Source: an uncultured Desulfatiglans sp. (GTDB taxonomy: Bacteria > Desulfobacterota > DSM-4660 > Desulfatiglandales > Desulfatiglandaceae). Taken from it: a stretch of DNA of 64,000 nt. The notes beneath the pieces are model-generated. The model did not search any database. It worked only from the letters and a program-made list of their open reading frames with translations, and was not told the DNA's origin. The position numbers were made by a program, and so were the translations under genes. Positions 55,097 to 62,715 of the stretch are shown here, piece by piece (position 1 is the stretch's first letter; each line of letters opens with the position of its first letter). The DNA lies in the NCBI GenBank assembly GCA_900498135.1, contig LR026961.1, positions 1,116,519 through 1,180,518 on the forward strand. The letters are read 5' to 3'.

Positions 55097-56263
55097 TTAC
55101 CTCCCCAAGATGGTGACATTGCCGTAAAGGCCGACACCGCCGATATTGTGGACGAGGCCGATTTCAGGATCCTTGACCTGCATCGGACCCGCCTCGCCCC
55201 TCAACTGCAATACGATGGTTCGGAGCTGCGAACCTCCTGTGGCGCCGATCGGATGCCCCTTGGACAGGAGTCCGCCGTCGACATTGACCGGAATGCTGCC
55301 TTCCTTATAGGTCTCCTTGCCGCGGATCAGATCCTTCCCCTCGCCGGGTTTGGCAAAACCGAGGTTCTCGTAGGCCATCATCTCCGCGATGGTGAAGCAG
55401 TCGTGGACCTCCGCCACATCGATGTCCTTGGGGCCCACACCGGCCATCTTATAGGCCTGCTCTCCCGCCTGCTGGGCCACCGTCAGACCCGTGAACAACT
55501 CACGCCCGGCCAGATTCACAGCCGTGGACGCACTGCCGACACCCAGGATCCAGACCGGCTTCTTACAGAAGGCCTTCGCCTTTTCCTCGTTCGCGACAAT
55601 GACGCATGAGCTGCCGTCCGCATTGGCACAGCAGTCTCCGACGCGCAGAGGGCTCGCCACCGGTGAGGCCATCGGGCTCTTGGGATCCGAAAACATCTCG
55701 AAGGTCACCGGCTTGCGATAGACCGCCTTTTCGTTGATCTGTCCGTAGGTGGCCGCCTTTACTCGGATCAGCGCCAGGTCCTCGGATGTGGTCCCGTACT
55801 TGGCCATGTGCGCGCGGGCATACATGGCGTAATAAGCAGGCATCATCGTTCCGAAGGGGCTTTCCCACTGGATGTCGGCGCCCCGCCCCATCCGTTCCTG
55901 GGACTCGGCCGAAGAGATCTCCGACATCTTCTGAAAGCCGACGACCGCCACCACATCGTGAAGTCCGGATTCCACGAGGGCATAGGCGACCTTCAGGCCC
56001 ATACTGCTCGATGAACACAGACTCTCGAGGTAAAAGGTCGGCTGCGGTGTCAGGCCGAAATATTCGGCCAGAACCCCCGCCGGTGAACGCTGCTTGTCGT
56101 ACTCAGGCGCCGAGCAGACGACGGATGCGTCGATGTCCTTCGTACTGATCTGCGCATCCCGCATGGCATCCTTGAAACCTTCAAAGGCCAGTTCCCTGAT
56201 GGAACCCGGATAACCTCTGACGAAGGCGCTCTGTCCCACTCCGATAATCGCTACTTTTCCCAT
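55097..56263 (-). CDS. Thiolase-family acyl-CoA acyltransferase
   Basis: A 388-aa SCP-x/archaeal-type thiolase. The nucleophile Cys is in ESLCSSSSMG (about residue 83), with HDCFTIAE (about 288) and GHPIGATG (about 340) in the active site. It lacks the classical biosynthetic thiolase C-terminal CXG. No other beta-oxidation genes are adjacent, so the acyl substrate is unknown. GGGAGGTCATTT precedes the ATG. It forms a two-gene unit with the DUF35 protein. Confidence 0.88.
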   Translation of the reverse strand: MGKVAIIGVGQSAFVRGYPGSIRELAFEGFKDAMRDAQISTKDIDASVVCSAPEYDKQRSPAGVLAEYFGLTPQPTFYLESLCSSSSMGLKVAYALVESGLHDVVAVVGFQKMSEISSAESQERMGRGADIQWESPFGTMMPAYYAMYARAHMAKYGTTSEDLALIRVKAATYGQINEKAVYRKPVTFEMFSDPKSPMASPVASPLRVGDCCANADGSSCVIVANEEKAKAFCKKPVWILGVGSASTAVNLAGRELFTGLTVAQQAGEQAYKMAGVGPKDIDVAEVHDCFTIAEMMAYENLGFAKPGEGKDLIRGKETYKEGSIPVNVDGGLLSKGHPIGATGGSQLRTIVLQLRGEAGPMQVKDPEIGLVHNIGGVGLYGNVTILGR

Positions 56264-56330
56264 AAATGACCTCCCTTGAAATCGTCGGCCTGCCGGCCGT
56301 CATAAAAGGATCGATCGGCGCTGCGAACTG

Positions 56331-56508
56331 GTTTCCATCCGGAAATGGTCTTTTCTGCCCATCCCGGCATCCATCTGGACATCTGCCAGTCCAGGGCCCA
56401 ACAGCTCGGCTCTGCACAAGCATTTGACTTCCTCGATGTGGGCAAAAAATCCTCTTTTCGGAATGGGAAACGGGGCTGTACCGGAAAATCATTTCCGTAT
56501 TCCGAGGG
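56331..56508 (+). repeat. MITE-like repeat, diverged copy
   Basis: Starts GTTTCCATCCGGAAATGGTC, identical to other left ends, then diverges in the middle, where the palindrome is lost. It regains similarity at GTGGGCAAAAAATCC and ACCGGAAAATCATTTCC; the right end is decayed. No flanking duplication is evident. Confidence 0.62.
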
Positions 56509-56793
56509 ATCGATCGCCGGCGGCCGCGACCCTGGAACCACTCTCTGTCTATGCCGATTATTCCTTTTTACTGAAATGTTGTAGTATAGGAAACGGTGTC
56601 TTGAGGGTCAAGGAAAATACGGATCGCGCTGCAGAACACCCTCGAGTCCAGCCTCGATCCGGGCACAGATTTCCTTGTTCTCGCAACCAGAAGTGGGCCA
56701 CGGCAGGAGACCCGATCGCGGACCATGTCCATGCCCTTTGATGTTGACTCCCAAGGCAGCTCTGACTACATTTTCGGACATCAACCCTAAGGA

Positions 56794-57022
56794 GTTTCCA
56801 TCCGGAAATGGTCTTTTTGGCCAATCTCGGCGTCAATCTGCACGTTTGCTTGTGCGGCGACCTGCAGGTCGCCTCCGCACAAACGCTTGATTTCCTTGAT
56901 ATTGGCCAAACCGGGACCCGCCGCGAAGCGGTGGGACTGAGCACGCGCAGCGTGTGAAGAAAAATCCTCATTTCCCGCTTGGAAACGGAGTCCTACCGCA
57001 AAATCATTTCCGGATGGACATC
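56794..57022 (+). mobile_element. MITE-like element, long form with target duplication
   Basis: 229 bases. The ends share a perfect 14-base inverted repeat, TCCATCCGGAAATG. The central palindrome GGCGACCTGCAGGTCGCC is at 56856-56873. Relative to the 39 kb copy it has about 50 extra bases (56919-56969) that can fold into two hairpins. It is flanked by exact TAAGGA repeats (56788-56793, 57023-57028); the right one lies inside the ribosome site of the next gene. Confidence 0.8.
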
Positions 57023-57037
57023 TAAGGAGATTCCGCC

Positions 57038-57421
57038 ATGAAAAGGTTCATCAGGGTCATGAAGGCCCTGTCAGACGCGAACAGGGTCAAAATCCTCAAG
57101 ATCCTCGAACATCGTCAAATGTGTGTGTGCGAAATACAGGCTGCCTTGGGCATCAGCCAGCCGACGGTTTCCAAACACTTGAAGATCCTTGCAGAGGCCG
57201 ATCTGGTGGACTGCCGCAAAGACGGCCTCTGGGTCAATTATTTCCTGGCCGGAGACAACGCCAATCCCTTCGCCGAAATCATGCGGGGAAACCTGGCGCA
57301 CTGGCTGAACGAAGAGCGGGAAATCGCCGAGATCGTCACCCGCCTGCCCCACATCCGGAGGGAAAATATCTGTCAACACGGGGGCCCTGCCAATCATGCA
57401 ACATGCAAGAAATGTTCTTAA
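57038..57421 (+). CDS. ArsR/SmtB-family metal(loid)-responsive repressor
   Basis: A 127-aa winged-helix regulator. The DNA-binding helices are LGISQPTVSKHLKIL. The metal-site motif CVCE lies in the alpha-3 helix (MCVCEIQAAL, about residues 28-37), as in arsenite sensors. A Cys/His-rich tail (CQHGGPANHATCKKC) may add a second site. AAGGAG is eight bases before the ATG. It overlaps the upstream frame of the MauE-rhodanese gene and probably represses it. No arsenite transporter is adjacent. Confidence 0.9.
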   Translation: MKRFIRVMKALSDANRVKILKILEHRQMCVCEIQAALGISQPTVSKHLKILAEADLVDCRKDGLWVNYFLAGDNANPFAEIMRGNLAHWLNEEREIAEIVTRLPHIRRENICQHGGPANHATCKKCS

Positions 57422-57479
57422 CCGTCCATCCTCCGCAGGAGCGCTGCGCCCCGATTCCTCGAATGAAAAGGGACCTGCG

Positions 57480-58397
57480 GTGACCCGGTTGGCGCGTTTC
57501 TTCCTGGGCGGCCTTCTGGTCTACGCATCTATCGACAAGATCCTGAACCCCGGCGCTTTTGCCGAAGTCGTTTTCAATTACCGCATCCTGCCCGACGATT
57601 TGATCAACCTGACGGCCATCCTCCTTCCGCCGTTCGAACTGGTCCTCGGCACCCTGCTTCTTCTCGGACATTGGCTGGCCGGCGGCGTGCTGCTCTCGAG
57701 TTCCGTCTTGAGTGTGTTCTTCCTGGCCGTAGCCTTCAATCTTGCGCGCGGCCTCAACGTGGATTGCGGATGCTTCACGTCGTCCAGCGCGTCCGCCAGT
57801 CAGGCCGAGATGATCTGGTACGTCTTACGCGATGCCCTTTTCCTGGTTCCAGCCTTTTATCTCCTTTACCGCGTAAGGCAGGCAGACGGCACCCTTCCCG
57901 GCCGCACAAACGCGGCAGGCTCTTTCCGGCGCAGGGCCCTGCTGCAGGCGGCGTTCATCCTTATCCTTTCGGCGTCCTTCGCCTGGTGTGTCAACGCCCT
58001 TCGCCCCGAACCTCTCCCGTTGACGGAGAACTGGTCGCCGGCCTCCAGACTGGAGCTCGAAAACGGTGAGATCCTGACGATATCCTTGGAGGAAGCTGAG
58101 GAAGCCTTTGCGAACGGGGCGGCCTTCTTCGTGGATGCGAGGCCGACCGAGGCCTATCTTGCCGGACATATCCTTGGAGCCGTGAATCTTCCATGGGATC
58201 AATTCGATATCCTTTTCGAACCGGTCATGAGCCCCATTCCTCTCGACGCACTGATCATCACCTACTGCGACGGCGAAACCTGTGGTCTCGGGATCGAACT
58301 GGCACGTGCATTGTTGGGACAGGGATACAAAAACGTACGGGTTCTCATTAACGGCTGGTCTCTGTGGATCGCGCAACATCTCCCCACGGAGCCTTGA
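57480..58397 (+). CDS. MauE/DoxX-like membrane domain fused to a rhodanese domain
   Basis: A 305-aa fusion. Residues 1-135 form a four-helix MauE/DoxX-like unit with the paired cysteines DCGCF. A fifth span (about 150-168) leads to a rhodanese domain (about 190-300) whose catalytic Cys is in YCDGETCGLG (canonical site at the first Cys) followed by VLINGW. The domain probably faces the periplasm. The start is GTG at 57480 after AAAAGGGA; the frame also extends into arsR. It may handle sulfane sulfur or disulfides under ArsR control. Confidence 0.82.
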   Translation: MTRLARFFLGGLLVYASIDKILNPGAFAEVVFNYRILPDDLINLTAILLPPFELVLGTLLLLGHWLAGGVLLSSSVLSVFFLAVAFNLARGLNVDCGCFTSSSASASQAEMIWYVLRDALFLVPAFYLLYRVRQADGTLPGRTNAAGSFRRRALLQAAFILILSASFAWCVNALRPEPLPLTENWSPASRLELENGEILTISLEEAEEAFANGAAFFVDARPTEAYLAGHILGAVNLPWDQFDILFEPVMSPIPLDALIITYCDGETCGLGIELARALLGQGYKNVRVLINGWSLWIAQHLPTEP

Positions 58398-58469
58398 CAG
58401 GCGGTCGAAAATCGACCGTCTGCCGCTTGCCCATGCCGTCTGCCACTGAGGCGCATTTATCGGTGCCCT

Positions 58470-58640
58470 CATCCCAAGGGATTCCGGAAGCCTTGTGCGG
58501 CGACCTGCAGGTCGCCAGCGCACAAATGCTTCGTTTCCTTAATTTGGACAAAGCGGGACCCGCTCCGAAGGACTGGGTCTGAGCACCCGAGGGTGCCCAT
58601 AAAAAATCCTCTTTTCAGGACACGACCGGGGGATGGCAAA
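58470..58640 (+). repeat. MITE-like repeat, long-form copy with eroded ends
   Basis: The palindrome GGCGACCTGCAGGTCGCC (58499-58516) is intact and is followed by CGCACAAATGCTT. The two-hairpin insert of the 56.8 kb copy is present in variant form (GCGGGACCCGCTCCGAAGG, CTGAGCACCCGAGGGTG). Both ends are degenerate. Confidence 0.65.
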
Positions 58641-58734
58641 CCTCACAAGGACGGACACCTTACAGAAAAAACGTGGTGGAAGAAAGGCCGGTGATCCGGG
58701 AAAAGATGCTCAGAAGCGGAGATCAGGAGCGGGT

Positions 58735-58781
58735 GATGTTGCGTGTGCGATCCACTCAGCGCAGCTCGCACACGCAACATC
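58735..58781. repeat. Perfect 16-base inverted repeat
   Basis: GATGTTGCGTGTGCGA (58735-58750) and TCGCACACGCAACATC (58766-58781) separated by 15 bases. It lies between two convergent genes, 48 bases from the rhodanese stop. No T-tract. It could be a Rho-type terminator, a message-stabilising hairpin or a binding site. Confidence 0.7.
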
Positions 58782-58829
58782 GCGAAAAGGCGCCGGGCTC
58801 ACCCATCGAGGATGACCCGACAGAACGAT

Positions 58830-59417
58830 TTAATAGGGATGGAACTCGCGGAGGTTGTACTCGCCTGTTTCTTTGAGCTCCTTGGAGTATCCCGTGATGA
58901 CAAACTCGCCCGTGAACTGGTTGACAAAGGGGAATCCGGCCATGGCCCAACCGACCACGCCACCCTCGTATTTTTTGCCGTCTTTGGTCCCGTCCACGAC
59001 GCAGTAGACATTCTTGTAGCCGTACTTATAAAGGAACCCGGCAACGTACTGGGCCCTGTGGGCGGTCCGGCAGAATACATAAATTTCGGCATTCGGGTCC
59101 GTGATCTTTTTCGGCAAGGTGTACATGTGCCCGGCGTGTACATGATCGGTCCCGCGGATATGGAACGCGTAAAATTCCGGATGGGTGCGGACATCCAGAA
59201 AATAGACCTTTTTCCGGTATTCCGGATCGGCCATGGCCTTGGTCCAGGCCTCGTGAAGCTTGAAGACATCGACGAGTCTGTCCGCCGGGATGGCAGAGGA
59301 AAATTCCTTGTGAACCGCCTTTTCCTGGTCCGCCAGCGGGTTGTCAGCCGCCGATGCCACGGCTGCAGCGGAAAACAAGAACAGAAACACGATAACAGAA
59401 ACAGCCAGTTTTTTCAT
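58830..59417 (-). CDS. Periplasmic rhodanese-domain protein
   Basis: A 195-aa secreted protein. A signal peptide ends at VASA (about residue 23). A single rhodanese domain holds the active-site loop FCRTAHRAQ with Cys about residue 120, and YFLDVRTHPEFYAFHIRG, its substrate-side motif. It may sense or transfer sulfane sulfur in the periplasm. GGAGGAAGG lies just before the ATG and a good sigma-70 promoter is upstream. Functional partner of the MauE-rhodanese gene is possible from proximity only. Confidence 0.85.
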   Translation of the reverse strand: MKKLAVSVIVFLFLFSAAAVASAADNPLADQEKAVHKEFSSAIPADRLVDVFKLHEAWTKAMADPEYRKKVYFLDVRTHPEFYAFHIRGTDHVHAGHMYTLPKKITDPNAEIYVFCRTAHRAQYVAGFLYKYGYKNVYCVVDGTKDGKKYEGGVVGWAMAGFPFVNQFTGEFVITGYSKELKETGEYNLREFHPY

Positions 59418-59512
59418 ATGCCTTCCTCCATTTGAATTGAACGGATCCATGAAGCCCTTTGCCTGCGGAACACCTCCTTTCCGGGCCGGATATCTCCAAA
59501 GAATTGAGGAAA

Positions 59513-59541
59513 CTATACGTCTTCCGTTTTCGTGGGTCAAG
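59513..59541 (-). promoter_or_regulatory. Sigma-70 type promoter of the periplasmic rhodanese gene
   Basis: On the minus strand TTGACC (59541-59536), a 17-base spacer, then TATAGT (59518-59513). The leader is about 90 bases. Confidence 0.52.
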
Positions 59542-59618
59542 ACTGTTCGCCCGCTGTAAAGAGGCACTCCCGCTCAGTCTTCAAAATGCCTCGGACCAAG
59601 AATCGCTGGGAAAGACCT

Positions 59619-60533
59619 CTATCGGATCGATGCATAGACGATGTCCAGAGCCCTCTGAACCCCGTAGGTCGGCAACAGACTGCAGCCCTTCGCCGGCCTA
59701 ATGTGCCACAGGGCCTCCTCCCGGACGATCTCGACCCAGAAGTTCTGCATAAACCCATCCTCTCCCACAATGCATCGGATCATGGCCTTTTTCCGCACCG
59801 GGTCGTACAGGGTTTCCTTGAACGCAACCGCCGGATTCCCGTAGCAGCGCTGCGGCTCGAAGCGTGATGGATCGAAATGCTCCACGCGATAGGTGATCAA
59901 ACCGATGTCCTCCTTCAGAGGCCAGGCCCAATGGCTGTGTTTCTTCAACCTCAGTTCGTAAAACACCTCCTGACCGGCCGAAAGCCACTTTTTCTCATAC
60001 TTGGTGGAAAACTGCGGGCCAACACGCCGCGAATCCATCCGGAAGCCGGTATCCGGCACCTGCTCCTGCAGCCAGGCAAAATAAGCCGGGTCATCGGTCA
60101 CGATGACCAGCTCGCCTTCTTCCATCAGGCGACTGTTCAGAAGACGCAGGAAATTTTGTGAAAACAGCCGGTTCTTGGCATGCCGCTGCTTGGGCCACGG
60201 ACAAGGGAAAAGGCAGCATACGGATTCCACGGCGCGCTCCTGAAAGAGCCTCTCAAAAGCGAGGGCCGCGTCTACCCTCAGGATGCGAACGTTGGAGATC
60301 CCCGCAAAGGCAATTTTTCGCAGCGTACGCTTGACTGGAAGCCATCCGGTTTCAATACCGACGAAATGTTTGCCTGGGCAGGTTCGGGCCTGGGAAACCA
60401 GGTAGTCTCCGAGGCCGAATCCGATCTCCACCACGGGTAGCTCGCAGTCGCCGAATAGGTGCGCCCAGCGGAGCGGTCTATCCATCTCCATCCATGGCAG
60501 GATCGGTTCGAGGGAAAGATAGCTTCGGCCCAT
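59619..60533 (-). CDS. trmB: tRNA (guanine-N7)-methyltransferase, extended form
   Basis: SAM-dependent enzyme for m7G46 in tRNA. The SAM loop EIGFGLGDYLV and VGIET are followed by FPCPWPKQRHAKNRL, the TrmB signature; the usual Asp of FPDPW is Cys here. At 304 aa it is about 80 residues longer than E. coli TrmB, with a C-terminal extension (from about residue 190) of unknown role. The ATG at 60533 begins at the conserved part; the ribosome site is poor. Stand-alone gene. Confidence 0.88.
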   Translation of the reverse strand: MGRSYLSLEPILPWMEMDRPLRWAHLFGDCELPVVEIGFGLGDYLVSQARTCPGKHFVGIETGWLPVKRTLRKIAFAGISNVRILRVDAALAFERLFQERAVESVCCLFPCPWPKQRHAKNRLFSQNFLRLLNSRLMEEGELVIVTDDPAYFAWLQEQVPDTGFRMDSRRVGPQFSTKYEKKWLSAGQEVFYELRLKKHSHWAWPLKEDIGLITYRVEHFDPSRFEPQRCYGNPAVAFKETLYDPVRKKAMIRCIVGEDGFMQNFWVEIVREEALWHIRPAKGCSLLPTYGVQRALDIVYASIR

Positions 60534-60911
60534 TTTTCTATTTATTATTCCAATCTTTTTATGATAATAAAGAAGGTTTAAAATGCGTTTCGTCTCAAAG
60601 ACAGGAGCGCTTGTCCCTGCAGGTCCGCTCTTTGCGCATTTCACCGGGGTGCGGCTCAACAACGCATTGGCCATGAGCCTTCTACAGGGTACAGGCAGAA
60701 GGCACAAAGGCTCGTTTCGCCGGCGAAGATCCCCGGAGCGGCACCCGATCCGGGGCCGTCGGCTCCGTTCGTTTTCGCGGAAGCCGATTATAGGTCAATA
60801 CCGGTCGCTTCTCAAGCCTCTCGGCCGGTGAGTACCCGTTCAGAAGAACCGCGTGCCGATCCGAGGATGAGATCAGCCGCCAGGTGTGAACAAGGAAAGG
60901 AGTTCAGACCC
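60534..60911. other. 378-base gap between trmB and a small coiled-coil gene
   Basis: AT-rich near 60540-60585, which may hold divergent promoters. An 82-codon frame at 60583 has a ribosome-like site but an Arg-rich, unrecognisable product and is not called. Confidence 0.4.
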
Positions 60912-61271
60912 ATGCCATCCAAGAGTTTAGAAGCCAGAGCCCAGCAGAAGATTCACTGGGAGACCAAACTGAATCAGCGGATTGCCGAACTGGTGGAAGC
61001 AGGACTCGATCAGGCCGGTATCGCCAAGGACGCAGCGGTCCGGAAGTTAAGAGCTACGCTCAGAGCCACCCAGAACCGCCTGGATGTGATCGACGGCTTG
61101 GAGCGGAAGAAAGAGGAAATGGCCCGCCTGAAGGCTGAAAAACTCGCCCAGCCCAAAGAGGACAAGGGCGAAAAGAAAAGAAGGAAGCAGGAAGAGGAAG
61201 AGCAAGCCGTCAGCAAAAGGCAGCAGAAGAAGCAGAAGAAAAAGGAAGGCAAGGCTCAACCGGCAGCCTAG
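60912..61271 (+). CDS. Small charged coiled-coil protein of unknown function
   Basis: A 119-aa protein. The first 65 residues are helical (KIHWETKLNQRIAELVEAG) and the rest is a highly charged Lys/Glu/Gln coiled coil ending in a lysine-rich tail. No known domain is recognised. AAAGGAG lies nine bases before the ATG, which supports translation. Lysine-rich tails of this kind may bind nucleic acid, but this is not shown. Confidence 0.6.
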   Translation: MPSKSLEARAQQKIHWETKLNQRIAELVEAGLDQAGIAKDAAVRKLRATLRATQNRLDVIDGLERKKEEMARLKAEKLAQPKEDKGEKKRRKQEEEEQAVSKRQQKKQKKKEGKAQPAA

Positions 61272-61640
61272 CCCCTTCTCGGAATCGTCTCTCGTTTCCA
61301 TCCAGAGAAGGCCATTGGCTGGAGTTTCGATGGACACTCTTCTCGGGGCATTCGGCTCTTCAGGCCGATTACGGGTATAGAGAAGCTTGACTTCCTCCCT
61401 CCCGCCTTGGTGTCCGCCCGGAAGCGGGGGCTGTCCTGCGGATGCCCTTGCCGAGAGAGACGGATGACGTGGCAAAGCGCCGGGTCCGGGCAGCCGGTGC
61501 AGAGCAAGAGAGAGATGCCCCTCAGGCGGCGGGCTCGGGCAGGGGATCATCGAAAAGAGGAATCCCTGCCCGCGGACGTGAGTCCCCCTGGAAATCCCGC
61601 CCGATCCCCACGGGGCCTTGCACAGGAAAGGAGAGAGGGA
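61272..61640. other. 369-base gap between two small genes
   Basis: No coding signal or strong promoter is seen. The stretch at 61294-61311 (GTTTCCATCCAGAGAAGG) recalls the left end of the dispersed repeat and may be a relic. Confidence 0.35.
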
Positions 61641-62093
61641 ATGGACACAAACGGTCTGATCGACATCATCCGGCGGCGTCTTGCACTGCCCCCGGAAGAC
61701 TTCGAACAGATTGCTGCGAATCCAAAGTATCAGCGCCTTTTCGCCAATGCCCTGAAAGCCAGTTCATATCAGCTGATCGCCGAGGTCGTTCAATCTGAAG
61801 GATGCCACTCGGGCCATGTCGTCGGACAGCGTCTGGTCTTCGATTCATCCGGAAACCTTCTCACCCGGGAATCGCCGGAGCGCATCTGCGCCTTCTTGAT
61901 GCCGAACCTGACCACCCTGATCAACGCCTTTTTCGAAAATCTGATGAACGGCCGTGACCCGAACGAGGTCATGTTCAACCGGACGGGCTGCTTTGACGTC
62001 GGGCCTGCCTGCGGCGGCTGGGGGCATGTCGTGGTGGAAATGCGCGCGGAGATCCGCCCTTCTTCGCGGCCTCTGGAACCCGTAAGAAAATAG
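61641..62093 (+). CDS. Conserved-looking Cys/His protein of unknown function
   Basis: A 150-aa soluble protein. The ATG at 61641 is preceded by AAAGGAGAGAGG. The pattern EGCHSGHVVGQ, ERICAFLMPNL and TGCFDVGPACGGWGHVVVE, with paired cysteines and histidines, resembles small uncharacterised TIGR04076-like proteins and may bind a metal. The frame extends upstream to 61407 without homology. Function not assigned. Confidence 0.62.
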   Translation: MDTNGLIDIIRRRLALPPEDFEQIAANPKYQRLFANALKASSYQLIAEVVQSEGCHSGHVVGQRLVFDSSGNLLTRESPERICAFLMPNLTTLINAFFENLMNGRDPNEVMFNRTGCFDVGPACGGWGHVVVEMRAEIRPSSRPLEPVRK

Positions 62094-62311
62094 CCCGCTC
62101 AAACGGTGCGGGTTGCCGGGCCTCTGGGGTAAAACAGGCCATCCATCCATTGAACCACCGATCTCCGCTCACTCACTGAGGCATCCGCTGAGCCCCCTCT
62201 GAGGGCCGGCCTTGGATCTGCTGAAGCGCATCATCCTGTGAATCGTACAGACCTCAGAACGCCCTGCTCATTCTTCGCAAAACGCGCTTTTCCGCACCTG
62301 CAATGTATCAG

Positions 62312-62362
62312 GTGGATCATTTTTATCCGGCCACCCGTTTTTGATGGATAAAAATGATCCAC
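62312..62362. repeat. Perfect 17-base inverted repeat with 17-base spacer
   Basis: GTGGATCATTTTTATCC (62312-62328) and GGATAAAAATGATCCAC (62346-62362). It lies about 320 bases before the sigma-54 start point. It may be a relic of transposon ends, a hairpin or a binding site; the GTGGATCA start recalls some IS ends. Confidence 0.75.
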
Positions 62363-62502
62363 ATCTTCATCCAATCCTGTCAGACCCCGCTCTCCTGAAC
62401 CAGCCGCGCTCGCTATTGCCCTTTCTGAACATTCCCACCCCTTTTTCTGGAGTTCCTTCCTACAAGATTACGACGGTTCTTTTAGCGGCCTCCGACCGCT
62501 CC

Positions 62503-62524
62503 GTCCCTGGCAACGCAGAGGGAC
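62503..62524 (+). promoter_or_regulatory. Possible enhancer-binding site for the sigma-54 promoter
   Basis: GTCCCT and AGGGAC separated by 10 bases, about 160-180 bases before the predicted start point, which is a usual distance for activator sites of sigma-54 promoters. Tentative. Confidence 0.22.
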
Positions 62525-62653
62525 AAACGCTGTCAGGCCTGCATCAAGGAAGCCGAGCAGGGATCCGATGGCACCCGGCAGGCACCGCTCGATCCACCAG
62601 GTGGTCGGACGGACGAGGAAGCATCCGTTACAAGAGAATTCCCTGGTCAGAAT

Positions 62654-62670
62654 TTGGCACGCCGCTTGCA
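62654..62670 (+). promoter_or_regulatory. Sigma-54 promoter of the ZraP-like gene
   Basis: TTGGCACG-CCGC-TTGCA matches the -24/-12 consensus at all key bases: GG at 62656-62657 and GC at 62668-62669 with 10 bases between. Transcription should start near 62681, leaving a 35-base leader with AAGGAGG before the ATG. An enhancer-binding activator is required; none is encoded in the window. Confidence 0.7.
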
Positions 62671-62715
62671 AATCCATTTCGACAACATCAAACCCAATCA
62701 TAAGGAGGTTTTATC

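Larger units (their letters stand above)
56264..57037. other. Repeat-filled region between the thiolase and arsR-type genes
   Basis: 774 bases with no gene. Two MITE-like repeats (56331-56508 and 56794-57022) make up about half. The remainder (56509-56793) shows no feature; the short frames seen cross the repeats. Confidence 0.6.
58398..58829. other. Convergent intergenic region with a repeat and a long hairpin
   Basis: 432 bases. It contains a MITE-like copy (58470-58640) and a 16-base perfect inverted repeat (58735-58781). No gene is seen. Confidence 0.55.
62094..62715 (+). other. 622-base control region before the ZraP-like gene
   Basis: Contains a perfect 17-base inverted repeat (62312-62362), a smaller inverted repeat GTCCCT/AGGGAC (62503-62524) and a sigma-54 promoter (62654-62670). 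No gene is supported in it. Confidence 0.55.

Noticed and set aside
60583..60831. 82-codon frame after GAAGG, divergent from trmB
   Set aside because: The product is Arg-rich with no domain, and the codon pattern looks random. Support is limited to the ribosome-like site.
62341..62703. 120-codon plus-strand frame before the ZraP-like gene
   Set aside because: It starts within the 17-base inverted repeat and runs through the sigma-54 promoter. No homology seen.
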